Positions 18,754-26,182 of a stretch of DNA of 64,000 nucleotides are shown here, in pieces. The stretch covers positions 62,001-126,000 of the forward strand of contig NZ_JBHTIF010000003.1 of the NCBI RefSeq assembly GCF_042677005.1. The letters are read 5' to 3'. This DNA is from Lysobacter_I brunescens (GTDB lineage Bacteria; Pseudomonadota; Gammaproteobacteria; Xanthomonadales; Xanthomonadaceae). Numbering within the stretch: position 1 is the stretch's first letter; every line of letters starts with the position of its first letter. Made by a program: the position numbers and the translations under genes. The notes under the pieces are model-generated. The model was not told the origin of the DNA and did no database searches. It saw only the letters and a list, made by a program, of their open reading frames with translations.

Positions 18754-19356
18754 ATGAGGTCTATGCTTACGTGGTTGGCAGCAGCGGCTTCTCTGATAGG
18801 TCTTTTTTTTACTCTTCGCCCGCCGAATGGAGATCTCACACCAGTGCAGGTTGGTGTTGTAATTTTAGTTTTGATAACATTTGGCGGTGCTGCATTTTCT
18901 GAAATCCGTCAAGAACGTAAGAGAGCCATTAAAAAATATAAAAACTCTGCTGCGATAAATGATTATATGTATGAAATGCTAAAGAATAGCGGAAGGTGCG
19001 AGATTTGTTCTCGAGATGCTAGTTGGGTATTAGACAAACGCATTCATTTCCTGCTTGAAGGAAAGGCATCAAGAGGTGAGTTGACGTTTCTTGTTCATCA
19101 CAGCACGTCGGAAATCAAAGCATTGGCTGATCGTGGGGCAGAAGTCATTGAATATGGAAGACTGGGCTTTGAGCCAATAACTCGGTTTACCGTGGTCAAT
19201 GCTGGCAATATTGCTTCGTCTTACGTGGCGATTGGTCGTCAAAAGCCAAATGAGCATCATGTGATTGAAGAGGTTGACTCGTCGCATCCTATGTATTCCA
19301 TGGCGCGCGACCTTGTGCGATCAATTAGGATAGCAAATGATCAGTCTAAAAAATAA
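18754..19356 (+). CDS. two-helix membrane protein, possibly PLD-like soluble domain
   Basis: A 200-residue protein of unknown function. Two hydrophobic segments (about 4-20 and 32-50) form an N-terminal membrane hairpin. A basic linker (EIRQERKRAIKKYKN) and a cytosolic domain with a CEIC pair follow. The order RIHFLLEGKAS, TFLVHHSTSEIKALADRGAEVIEYG and RFTVVNAGNIASSYVAIG resembles half of a degenerate phospholipase D fold, but no HxK is present. GGAGAG lies 5 bases before the ATG at 18754. A start at 18709 is also open. Base use is AT-rich like its neighbours. Confidence 0.6.
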   Translation: MRSMLTWLAAAASLIGLFFTLRPPNGDLTPVQVGVVILVLITFGGAAFSEIRQERKRAIKKYKNSAAINDYMYEMLKNSGRCEICSRDASWVLDKRIHFLLEGKASRGELTFLVHHSTSEIKALADRGAEVIEYGRLGFEPITRFTVVNAGNIASSYVAIGRQKPNEHHVIEEVDSSHPMYSMARDLVRSIRIANDQSKK

Positions 19357-20053
19357 GAAAAATCCCAAAATTTTGACACGCGAGTGGGATGAAATTGCTG
19401 CCCTGCGTGAGGAGCAAATTTCATCAGGCAAGGATCATAGCGCTAATTTCGTGCTCGCTCCTGCGATAATCGAGGAGTTGCCTAAGGTTTATTATTTGGT
19501 GGATATTGGGTGCGGAACTGGATGGCTCACGTCACGTGCGTCGTTATATTCAAAGAAGACCGTTGGAATAGACCCTAGCTCAGAGTCTGTTTCACTTGCC
19601 AAAGTGCGTCACTCTAGATCTTCTATAACGTACTTGGCTGATAGCGTTGAGCATTACTCTCGTCGTCGTTTGCGTCCGATTTTTGATGCGGCCATTTCGA
19701 ATATGGCAGCTAGCAGTTCGCCTGACTTGGATGCTTTCTTTGTTGCATCAAGAAAAATTCTTAGGGAGAAAGGACTGTTTATTGTAACGATACCTCACCC
19801 CTGCTTTTGGCCTTTGTACTGGGGTTATGCTTCCCATCCGAAGTTTCGTTACGATAAGTGCATTGCGGTTGAGAGTGAGTTCAAGATCCGCAGGCAGTCA
19901 ACGCAGATGTTGACAACGCACTTCCATCATCCATTGCATCGTTACCTGTCTAGCCTCATAAGTGCTGGATTTGCTGTGGAGAAACTGCGCGAACTTACAG
20001 GTCGAGGCTTCAATTTTCCGCGATTTATGCTTATCGTTTGCCGTGCAACTTGA
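19337..20053 (+). CDS. class I SAM-dependent methyltransferase
   Basis: A 238-residue methyltransferase. Motif I is LVDIGCGTGWLTS (D56-G62) and the post-I acidic loop is VGIDPSSESVSLAK. AISNMAASSSPDLDAFF corresponds to motif II and LREKGLFIVTIPHPCFW to the motif III strand. It overlaps the end of the preceding membrane-protein gene by 20 bases, with TAGGA as ribosome site, so the two are translationally linked. The substrate is unknown. Low GC and overlap with its neighbour place it in the same imported unit. Confidence 0.8.
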   Translation: MISLKNKKNPKILTREWDEIAALREEQISSGKDHSANFVLAPAIIEELPKVYYLVDIGCGTGWLTSRASLYSKKTVGIDPSSESVSLAKVRHSRSSITYLADSVEHYSRRRLRPIFDAAISNMAASSSPDLDAFFVASRKILREKGLFIVTIPHPCFWPLYWGYASHPKFRYDKCIAVESEFKIRRQSTQMLTTHFHHPLHRYLSSLISAGFAVEKLRELTGRGFNFPRFMLIVCRAT

Positions 20054-20074
20054 TGTGCGAAAAATGCGGAGTGT

Positions 20075-20170
20075 GTAAGGTGCATAAGCGATGCGCCATA
20101 CGCCTTCTTCAGATCACACATGATCGGTGTCGCATCATGGCGCATGACGCCTTCGGCTTATGCGCCCTAC
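20075..20170. repeat. palindromic repeat, GTAGGGCGCATAAGC-type ends
   Basis: The left end GTAAGGTGCATAAGC (20075) pairs with GCTTATGCGCCCTAC at the right end (to 20170). Inside, GATGCGCCATACGCC pairs imperfectly with the ATGGCGCATGACGCC stretch. Ends of the form GTAGGGCGCATAAGC are a widespread small mobile palindrome in proteobacterial intergenic DNA. It lies 21 bases after the methyltransferase gene, exactly where GC content returns to the chromosomal level, and so marks the right edge of the AT-rich island. Confidence 0.7.
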
Positions 20171-20242
20171 GAAAGGCAAAAGCGTGCGCGGATGGTGTGA
20201 GGTGGGTGCCCACCGTTGTCGTCCCAGTGTTGCATCGTGCTC

Positions 20243-20288
20243 GGCGCGTCAAGGTCGAGGCGAGTTGCTGCGCAAACCTTGACGCGCC
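20243..20288. promoter_or_regulatory. 13-bp perfect stem-loop upstream of a small gene
   Basis: GGCGCGTCAAGGT and ACCTTGACGCGCC are exact reverse complements separated by 20 bases. The structure ends 68 bases before the ATG of the small gene at 20357. No T-run follows, so it is not a standard terminator. It could be a leader RNA element, an operator or an insertion scar. Confidence 0.5.
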
Positions 20289-20305
20289 TGCGCGCGATGC
20301 GGTGT

Positions 20306-20340
20306 GGACTCGCCAACGGCGGCCACAGTGGCTGCCGGGC
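20306..20340. repeat. dispersed GCC-rich repeat, copy 1
   Basis: GGACTCGCCAACGGCGGCCA followed by CAGTGGCTGCCGGGC closely resembles the stretch at 23328-23362. It overlaps the leader just upstream of the small gene at 20357. The shared form (GGACTyGCCAACrGCGGCCA then GGCTGCCGGG) suggests a short dispersed intergenic repeat. Confidence 0.55.
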
Positions 20341-20356
20341 GAAACGGAGTGCCGTC

Positions 20357-20548
20357 ATGTCCAAGCCCAAGCCGCAGTTCCAGCCGTCCAACGTCCTCAT
20401 CGTTGAAGTCCCGCCTCAGTTCATCGCCCTGTGCGAAGCCAGCGGCGCCAGCCCGCAAGCCGCGCTGCGCGGCATGGCCGCGATGCTCTGCGGGTTGCAA
20501 TATGACGAAGACAATCGGCTGGTCCCGCTGGAAGAGAACGCTGCCTGA
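20357..20548 (+). CDS. small conserved-looking protein, unknown function
   Basis: A 63-residue acidic-tailed protein with two predicted helices (about 20-50) and the segment VEVPPQFIALCEASGASPQAALRGMAAMLCGLQ. GGAG lies 7 bases upstream of the ATG and codon use is GC-rich like the chromosome, both favouring a real gene. No signal peptide or known motif is visible. The helical segment could be a small ribbon- or helix-type DNA- or protein-binding module, but I do not recognise it. Confidence 0.55.
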   Translation: MSKPKPQFQPSNVLIVEVPPQFIALCEASGASPQAALRGMAAMLCGLQYDEDNRLVPLEENAA

Positions 20549-20637
20549 TCCCTGCCCGGGCGTGGGCGCTGCCTGCGCCCGGGTCATCGTCCATGTGTTT
20601 CGCGCCGCATGCGTGGCGTGCCGACGACCACCGGCGC

Positions 20638-21963
20638 CTATGTGTCCTCGCTCGATCCGCGCCTGGCCGAGGTCAGCCACAGCAGCAGGCTCACCCCGGA
20701 GATCGCCGAGAGGAGCGAGGCCGTGAGGATGCCGAGCTTGGCGGAGCCCAGGCGATCGGGGCTGAGGGCGAGTTCGGCGATGAGGATCGCCATGGTGAAG
20801 CCGATGCCGGCGAGCGTGGCGCCGCCGGCGATCAGTGGCCAGGAAAGCCCGTCGGGCCTGATGCCGAGCTTGAGCCGGGCCGCAACGAAGCTGAAGAGCA
20901 CGATACCGAGCGGCTTGCCCAGGGACAGACCCGCGACGATCGCGGCCGTGAGTCGCCAGTCGACCTCTCCCAGCGCCAGCGGGAAGCCGGCGTTGGCCAG
21001 TGCGAACAGCGGCAGCACCAGGAAGGCCACCCAGGGATGCAGGGACAGTTCGATGCGTTCGAGCGGCGAGATGGCCTCGCGCGCCGCGATGCCGGCGCGT
21101 TGCAGATCGCGGCGGTCCTGGGTGTCGCCGCTCCAGTGCGCGCCCGCCGGATAGGCCATGACCTTGCCGAGGATCGCGTGCAGGCGGTTGTCGCTGACCC
21201 AACTCCTGGCCGGGGTCATGAAGCCCAGGAGCACCCCGGTGAGCGTGGGGTGGATGCCGGATTCGGACAGCGAAAGCCAGATGAAGACGCCGATCGCAAT
21301 ATAGGCGGCGACGGCGCGGACACCCATCCACCCGAAGCCCGCCACTGCGATCAACCCCGCTGCGGCATAGCCAAGCGAGTCCCAGTGCAGGGCGCCGCCG
21401 TAGCCGATGGCGATGACGAGAATGGCGCCGATGTCGTCGAAGATGGCGAGCGACAGCAGGAACAGGCGGAGGCTGCGCGGTATGCGCGATCCCAGCAGGG
21501 CCAGGCAACCGATGACGAAGGCGGTGTCGGTCGCCATGGCGATGCCCCAGCCGCGCGGGGTCGTGCTGCCGTCGAGCACGACGAACAGCAGTGCCGGTAC
21601 CAGCATTCCGCCCAGTGCCGCCGCCATGGCGAATGCCGTCGTGCGCGGGTCGCGCAGTTCGCCGAGCACGGTTTCCCGCTTCAGTTCCAGCGCGACCACG
21701 AAGAAGAACAGCGTCATCGCGCCGTCGTTCAGCCAGTGCTTGATGGTGTGGGAGAGCTCCGCATTGCCCCAGCGGATGCCGATGGGCGTGTCCCAGAAAG
21801 CCAGATAAGCCGCAGACCAGGGCGAATTCGTCAGCCCCAGCGCGAGGGCGACGCACAGCAGGAGCAAGGTTCCGGAGGCCGCTTCGATACGGAGAAAACG
21901 TGCGAACGCCTGCGTGAACCGGTCGGCCGGCTCGCGTGGCAAACGTTGCAGGCTCACGGGCAT
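20638..21963 (-). CDS. nhaA: Na+/H+ antiporter NhaA
   Basis: A 441-residue electrogenic antiporter that expels Na+ in exchange for two H+. It has about 12 membrane helices. The ion-binding Asp pair appears as IFDDIGAI (D176, D177) and the unwound-helix TDTAF motif gives D146, equivalent to E. coli D163/D164 and D133. The ATG at 21963 gives MPVSLQRL; a second in-frame ATG at 21984 is possible. The upstream DNA holds the terminator of the FAS1 gene transcribed in the same direction. Confidence 0.92.
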   Translation of the reverse strand: MPVSLQRLPREPADRFTQAFARFLRIEAASGTLLLLCVALALGLTNSPWSAAYLAFWDTPIGIRWGNAELSHTIKHWLNDGAMTLFFFVVALELKRETVLGELRDPRTTAFAMAAALGGMLVPALLFVVLDGSTTPRGWGIAMATDTAFVIGCLALLGSRIPRSLRLFLLSLAIFDDIGAILVIAIGYGGALHWDSLGYAAAGLIAVAGFGWMGVRAVAAYIAIGVFIWLSLSESGIHPTLTGVLLGFMTPARSWVSDNRLHAILGKVMAYPAGAHWSGDTQDRRDLQRAGIAAREAISPLERIELSLHPWVAFLVLPLFALANAGFPLALGEVDWRLTAAIVAGLSLGKPLGIVLFSFVAARLKLGIRPDGLSWPLIAGGATLAGIGFTMAILIAELALSPDRLGSAKLGILTASLLSAISGVSLLLWLTSARRGSSEDT

Positions 21964-22015
21964 GGCCGAGCCCTGGCTGTGCATGCTTGCGATGCTGGCA
22001 TGGTGTAAACGTCCG

Positions 22016-22050
22016 CCAAAAAAGAAAATGGCGGGGAAATCCCCGCCATT
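22016..22050 (-). terminator. rho-independent terminator of the FAS1 gene
   Basis: Read on the minus strand, AATGGCGGGGA and CCCCGCCATT form a strong stem around a TTT loop (22027-22050). TTCTTTTTTGG follows directly. It lies 22 bases after the FAS1 stop codon and isolates that gene from nhaA. Confidence 0.9.
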
Positions 22051-22072
22051 CTCGGATTGCACGGACAGACCG

Positions 22073-22516
22073 TTACAGCGGCTTGCCCGGGATGTTGACC
22101 TTGTCGATGCCGTGGATCACGCCGTTGCTGGAAGCGATGTCTGCGGAGGTGACATGGGCGCCATCGATGCTGAACTTGCCGTCCTTCATCACGATGGGGG
22201 CCGATTGGCCGCTTGCCGTCTTCGCCTTCTCCCACTTGCCGACTTCTTCCGCGCTCTTGCGGCCGTTGACGACGTGGTAGTTCACCAGCGCGGCCAGTTC
22301 AGCCTTGTTTTCCGGCTTGAACAGGGTCTCCATGCGGCCTGCGGGCAGCTTCTTGAACGCATCGTCGGTCGGGGCGAAGACGGTGAAGGGGCCGGGGCCG
22401 CGCAGCGTTTCGCTGAGGCCCGCTTTCTCGACGGCGAGGCCGAAGGTCTTGAACGAGCCGTTGGTGGCAGCGGTATCGAGCACGTTGAGTGCTGTGGTGT
22501 TGACTTGCGTGTTCAT
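22073..22516 (-). CDS. fasciclin (FAS1) domain protein
   Basis: A 147-residue single FAS1 domain. The family motifs are GPGPFTVFAPTDDAFKKLP (about 41-59) for H1 and LVNYHVVNGR for H2, followed by DGAHVTSADIASSNGVIHGIDKV. FAS1 domains mediate adhesion or polysaccharide binding and are usually secreted, yet this start shows no signal peptide. AGGAA lies 8 bases before the ATG at 22516. The open frame extends upstream to 22639 but the extra residues look non-coding. It has its own terminator. Confidence 0.88.
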   Translation of the reverse strand: MNTQVNTTALNVLDTAATNGSFKTFGLAVEKAGLSETLRGPGPFTVFAPTDDAFKKLPAGRMETLFKPENKAELAALVNYHVVNGRKSAEEVGKWEKAKTASGQSAPIVMKDGKFSIDGAHVTSADIASSNGVIHGIDKVNIPGKPL

Positions 22517-22757
22517 GTTATTGATTCCTGTCGAGCGAACCCGCCGTTCGCGGATTCGAAATGGCCGAAGCCAAGGCGCCTGCCCATGGCAGGACGCGAG
22601 AATGCCCAGTGCGGAGAGTGGGGGAGTGGTGCGGCGCATCTGAGTGGCCGTTACGACCTTGCGTCGTAGTGCCAGTGCATGCTGCGCCTTGTGATGTTAT
22701 TTGCTTGTTACGACGCGTCGGACTGAGCGAGGCTCCAGTCAATCGACAGGATGCCAT

Positions 22758-23078
22758 TCAGTCTGAGGCAGTATCGGCAACCTTGGAACGACGTCGTGTG
22801 GTGTCGTCGCATCCCCGGGAGTCTTGCTCGGCCGGTGGTTTGTCGGTGATTTGCAAGGAAATGAACACCACTCTTTCCACCTCGAATTCGAGCAGCGGGT
22901 GCAGCGATGGGTTCGAACCGGGCATCTTGATCAAGGTCAGCGTGACGGGCTGCCCCTTCTGCGACCCGATTCCACGGTAAGCCAGCTCCAGGCTGTAGGG
23001 TCGATCATGGCCCAGCAGCGAAATGTGCAGATCGCCGGATTTCAGGGCGTCGGCGAGTTCTCCTGAGACAGTGCGCAT
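22758..23078 (-). CDS. hypothetical protein with strong ribosome site
   Basis: A 106-residue protein I do not recognise. It begins MRTVSGELADALKSGDLHISLLGHDRPYSLELAYRG and continues with beta-rich segments (VTLTLIKMPG, FEVERVVFISLQITDKP), ending in a charged, probably disordered tail. AAAGGAG lies 6 bases ahead of the ATG, an unusually good ribosome site for this region, which supports expression. No signal peptide or membrane segment is seen. It is likely a small cytosolic protein of accessory character. Confidence 0.6.
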   Translation of the reverse strand: MRTVSGELADALKSGDLHISLLGHDRPYSLELAYRGIGSQKGQPVTLTLIKMPGSNPSLHPLLEFEVERVVFISLQITDKPPAEQDSRGCDDTTRRRSKVADTASD

Positions 23079-23263
23079 GGTTGTCTCCTTTGAAGGAATC
23101 GCATGGTTCCTTCCGCTTGTTGTAGCACCATCGCTGTAAGGATTCGCTATTCGAGTGTTGATTCACGCCATTTGTCTGCAGAAAGCCGGTCCGGCAAAGC
23201 CGAAAGTGCCGTACAGCGGTCTCAACTCCGCCGAAAAGGAGTCGCGTACTGCAGGAAGCGACG

Positions 23264-23284
23264 CCCCCCCCCCCCCACACACAC
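23264..23284. repeat. poly-C tract plus CA repeat
   Basis: Thirteen consecutive C bases (23264-23276) run into four AC dinucleotides. Homopolymer tracts of this length are prone to slipped-strand mutation and, when in promoters, can vary expression. It lies about 125 bases upstream of the zinc-ribbon membrane protein gene. Whether length varies cannot be seen from one sequence. Confidence 0.8.
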
Positions 23285-23327
23285 CCGGTATGCGCATTCG
23301 ACCATCCGCAGGGTGTCGCGGCGGGCC

Positions 23328-23362
23328 GGACTTGCCAACAGCGGCCATGGCGGCTGCCGGGG
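23328..23362. repeat. dispersed GCC-rich repeat, copy 2
   Basis: GGACTTGCCAACAGCGGCCA followed by TGGCGGCTGCCGGGG matches copy 1 at 20306-20340 at most positions. The centre GCCATGGC is palindromic. Its recurrence in two nearby intergenic regions supports a short dispersed element. Confidence 0.55.
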
Positions 23363-23407
23363 TATGAGGCATACTCTTCTCTGCTTCCGAGAGGGTCGCT
23401 GTCCTTC

Positions 23408-23707
23408 ATGACCATCCATGCCGACCGTTGGAACGAACTCCGCAAGCGCGAACGCTGGATGCTGTTCTTCCTCATCGCGTATATCCCTGTCGTAGGCGGC
23501 TCGGTCGCGCTGCTCGAACGCTTCGTTTCGCCCGACATCCCCGGAGTTGTGCTCGCCATCGTCTGGATGCTGATGATGGCGGTGGCGTGGTACAGGCTGC
23601 TCTCCTTCGCCTGTCCCCGCTGCGGCGAATGGTTCCACACGAAGTGGTTCGCCTGGGTGTCGCTGGGACGGCGATGTGTCCATTGCGGGCTCGAGAAGGG
23701 GGCGTAA
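23408..23707 (+). CDS. small membrane protein with C-terminal zinc ribbon
   Basis: A 99-residue protein with two hydrophobic helices (about 18-33 and 45-62) and a C-terminal CPRC ... CVHC pair, the spacing of a treble-clef or zinc-ribbon knuckle. The N-terminus is charged (RWNELRKRER). Function is unknown; such short membrane/zinc-ribbon proteins occur widely in this bacterial family. The ribosome site is weak. It is convergent with the beta-helix gene, 52 bases apart. Confidence 0.65.
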   Translation: MTIHADRWNELRKRERWMLFFLIAYIPVVGGSVALLERFVSPDIPGVVLAIVWMLMMAVAWYRLLSFACPRCGEWFHTKWFAWVSLGRRCVHCGLEKGA

Positions 23708-23759
23708 CCTCTGTCGTCCACGCTGATCCGCTTGCGCGCGATGGGCTTCGAACCCGCGC

Positions 23760-24785
23760 TCAATGGTAATAGTTGATTCCGCTCTCATCGATCACGGGAG
23801 TGAGGGTGCCGGCGACATCATTGGCGATGGCGGTGTTGCTCACCGTGTCGACCCTGTAGTAGACGCCGAGGATATTGTCGTGCAACTGGTTGAGCCGGGC
23901 GAAGTTCTTGCGGACCGGTCGGCCCGGGCCGCCGTTGCCGAACTGGATGGCGATGATCTGCTGGCGGATCAGGTTGCTTTCGATGTCGTTCGAATAGGCG
24001 AGGTCGCCTGCGGAGGCGGGGCGGTTGCAGCTGCCGAGTCCGGCATCCACGAAGACCCCGATGCTGCCGGTGTCGATGCCGTTGCCGTGGATCTTGTTCA
24101 TGTTCGAGGAGCGCACCACGATGCCGTACTCGGTGGCGTTCCAGATCACGTTCGAGTGGATCGTGTTGCGGTCGCTGCTGTCGAGCAGGCGGATGGCGAA
24201 CGCCTTCGAGCGCGCGAAGGCATTGTTGGAGATCGTGCTGCTGCCGGTGTCCATGCCACACAGCTGCACGCCGCCATCGACGTCCGAGAACGCGTTGTCG
24301 ACGATGCTGTGATACCCGGGGCCGATCCGCGGGTCGATCGTCGAGTTGTCGTAGAAGGCCAGGGCGATGGCGCTGTTGCGGCTGAAGGTGTTGCCGGCGA
24401 AGGTATTGGACAGCGCATGCGAGATCGATGCGCCGGCGACGTTGTCCTCGAAATCCACGCCCATGACCTTCAGCGCATGGCTGCGCTGCCCGTACACGCC
24501 GATCGAGAAGCCTCGGATCTTCCCCGGTCCCTTGATGGTCACGCTGCTCGCGTTGTAGATGCTGACGCCCGGGATGCGCATGTCGCCGCTCAGGGTATGA
24601 CCATTGAGGTCGATGGTGACGCCGGAGGTTGGCACATGCAGCGCGTAGTAGCCGGTGGTGCAGTGCAGGTCGGCGGTCAGCCGCACATCCGAGGTCACGG
24701 TGTCGCCGCAGCTCAATGCGAACGAAGGAAAGGGCACCAGCAGGATGAGCGCGCACAGCCAGGATGGCAGCGATGACGTCGGCAT
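23760..24785 (-). CDS. secreted right-handed beta-helix protein
   Basis: A 341-residue exported protein. A signal peptide (SLPSWLCALILLVPFPSFA) precedes repeated parallel beta-helix coils of the NosD/PbH1 type. These are seen as recurring N-T-F/N-x-F and NKI/NTI turns such as SNTFAGNTFSRNSAIALAFY, NNAFARSKAFAIRLL and RNTIHSNVIWNATEYGIVV. No catalytic set of a specific polysaccharide lyase is evident. GAGGTGA lies 6 bases before the ATG. The gene is divergent from a secreted protease, and the two could share control, but no direct evidence links them. Confidence 0.78.
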   Translation of the reverse strand: MPTSSLPSWLCALILLVPFPSFALSCGDTVTSDVRLTADLHCTTGYYALHVPTSGVTIDLNGHTLSGDMRIPGVSIYNASSVTIKGPGKIRGFSIGVYGQRSHALKVMGVDFEDNVAGASISHALSNTFAGNTFSRNSAIALAFYDNSTIDPRIGPGYHSIVDNAFSDVDGGVQLCGMDTGSSTISNNAFARSKAFAIRLLDSSDRNTIHSNVIWNATEYGIVVRSSNMNKIHGNGIDTGSIGVFVDAGLGSCNRPASAGDLAYSNDIESNLIRQQIIAIQFGNGGPGRPVRKNFARLNQLHDNILGVYYRVDTVSNTAIANDVAGTLTPVIDESGINYYH

Positions 24786-24969
24786 GATCTTCACCTCGAT
24801 TTGGGGGATGCTTGGGGTCACGCAAATCGGTGCTGTGGACGGACACCGAGGACGGGATGGACAGGCACGGAGCCAGAGTGCACGGTCCACTTGCTCGAGC
24901 GATCGGCCATGGGCATTTGCCCGTATGTCACAATCCGGATCCGTCGTTCGTTCTTCGAGGGATTTCCGC

Positions 24970-25800
24970 TTGACTCGACTCTGGCTGCTTCTGCTTCTGG
25001 CCGCTTCATCCACAGCCAGTGCAATCGTCATTCGCGACGATGTCGACGATGCGAAGTATCGATTGCCGGCCTCCGAGTTCCCCGCACTCGCCGACATGCC
25101 GGGCGAGGGACATGGCGTGCTGATCGCGCCGCAGTGGGTGGTCACCGCGGCGCATGCTGTCGCCGGGCAGCCCGGGCTCAGGCAGGTGACGATCAACGGC
25201 ATTCCCCGCAACGTCGAGCGCGTTGTCGTGCATTCCGGCTACCGCAGTCCGCCGCCGGCATTGGCAGAGCAGGCCATGCAGACCTGGGACTGGACGCTGT
25301 TCGTCGCGCTGCTGTCCACGTCGGACGACATCGCGCTGCTGAAGCTGGCCGAGCCGGTGACCGATGTCGCCCCCGTGGCCCTGCACGAAGGCGAGGGCGA
25401 GTTCGGCCAGATCGTGCAGATCATCGGCAAGGGCGCCACCGCCGATGGCGTGTCCGGTTACGGGATGGACGCGTCCCATCGCACCCAGCTCCGCCGCGCC
25501 TACAACAAGGTCACCAGCGCCCACGACCGCTGGTTCTGCTACGTGTTCGACGCGCCTGCCACCGCGCTGCCGCTGGAAGGCGGATCCGGTGCCGGCGACA
25601 GCGGCGGCCCGATCCTGATCAAGACCGGAGAGGCCTGGCGACTGGCCGGGCTGACCTCATGGACTGCACCGCACAAGGGCACGACGCGTGTGCCTTTCGG
25701 GCAGTACGGCCAGATCAGCTGCAATGTCCGCCTCGGTCACTACCGCGCATGGATCGAAGGTGTGATGTCGGCGCGGTCGCCGGCAACCACGGATCAATAA
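24970..25800 (+). CDS. secreted trypsin-like serine protease
   Basis: A 276-residue chymotrypsin-fold (S1) protease. The leader MTRLWLLLLLAASSTASA is a signal peptide. The triad is H62 (TAAHA), D120 (DDIALLKL) and S211 (GDSGGP). The TTG start at 24970 has GAGGG 8 bases upstream; an ATG at 24925 would extend the leader by 15 residues and is the main alternative. Two Cys (about 190 and in ISCNV) may form a disulfide. It is divergent from the beta-helix gene and followed closely by a small membrane protein. Confidence 0.85.
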   Translation: MTRLWLLLLLAASSTASAIVIRDDVDDAKYRLPASEFPALADMPGEGHGVLIAPQWVVTAAHAVAGQPGLRQVTINGIPRNVERVVVHSGYRSPPPALAEQAMQTWDWTLFVALLSTSDDIALLKLAEPVTDVAPVALHEGEGEFGQIVQIIGKGATADGVSGYGMDASHRTQLRRAYNKVTSAHDRWFCYVFDAPATALPLEGGSGAGDSGGPILIKTGEAWRLAGLTSWTAPHKGTTRVPFGQYGQISCNVRLGHYRAWIEGVMSARSPATTDQ

Positions 25801-25822
25801 CCACGGCATTCCGCTGCCACGA

Positions 25823-26152
25823 ATGATGAGCAACCCCTATCGTCCGCCGGACAGCCCCACCGACCAGCCACTGCCGTCAATGTCGCGCAGGCAGCGGTGC
25901 GGCTGGGCGTTCCTGTCCGGTTTCGTCTGGGCGGCCCTGTTCATTGGGGTCATCTTCATCCTCACAGCAACGGAGCCGCTCCATGTAGCTGCAATGCGAT
26001 TGAAGTATGAGCGAGTGGTTGCTATTGCATCGGGATGCGGCGCTGTGTGCGCCGCGCTCGTGCTTTTCATCCCACGCTTTCCGGTCTGGCTCAACCTGTT
26101 CATCGGTCTGGTGCCGATCCTGCTGTTGATCATTTTCAGCATGTTTTTCTAG
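25823..26152 (+). CDS. small membrane protein, unknown
   Basis: A 109-residue protein with a Pro-rich polar N-terminus (NPYRPPDSPTDQPLP) and three hydrophobic stretches (about 27-48, 63-83, 87-108). No family is recognised. N-terminal NPYxPP followed by a few helices is common in short bacterial membrane proteins of unknown role. It begins 22 bases after the protease stop, so the two could share a transcript. Confidence 0.6.
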   Translation: MMSNPYRPPDSPTDQPLPSMSRRQRCGWAFLSGFVWAALFIGVIFILTATEPLHVAAMRLKYERVVAIASGCGAVCAALVLFIPRFPVWLNLFIGLVPILLLIIFSMFF

Positions 26153-26182
26153 CAACCCGTCCTTTGCCCGGCCAAGCCTGCC

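Larger units (their letters stand above)
20054..20356. other. gene-free stretch with repeat and stem-loop
   Basis: No gene is supported in these 303 bases. The left third is the palindromic repeat at 20075-20170. The right part has a long inverted repeat, GGCGCGTCAAGGT (20243-20255) against ACCTTGACGCGCC (20276-20288), and a copy of a dispersed GCGGCCA-type repeat (20306-20340). All of these form the leader of the small gene at 20357. Confidence 0.55.
23079..23407. other. gene-free stretch with C13 tract and dispersed repeat
   Basis: These 329 bases carry no supported gene. Notable content is a run of 13 C followed by ACACACAC (23264-23284), a potential slippage site, and a dispersed GCGGCCA-type repeat (23328-23362). 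The stretch contains the upstream regions of the divergent genes at 23078 and 23408. Confidence 0.6.

Noticed and set aside
23722..23762. tRNA-like GGGTTCGAAGCCC on the minus strand
   Set aside because: Resembles a T-arm but no other tRNA arms can be folded around it.
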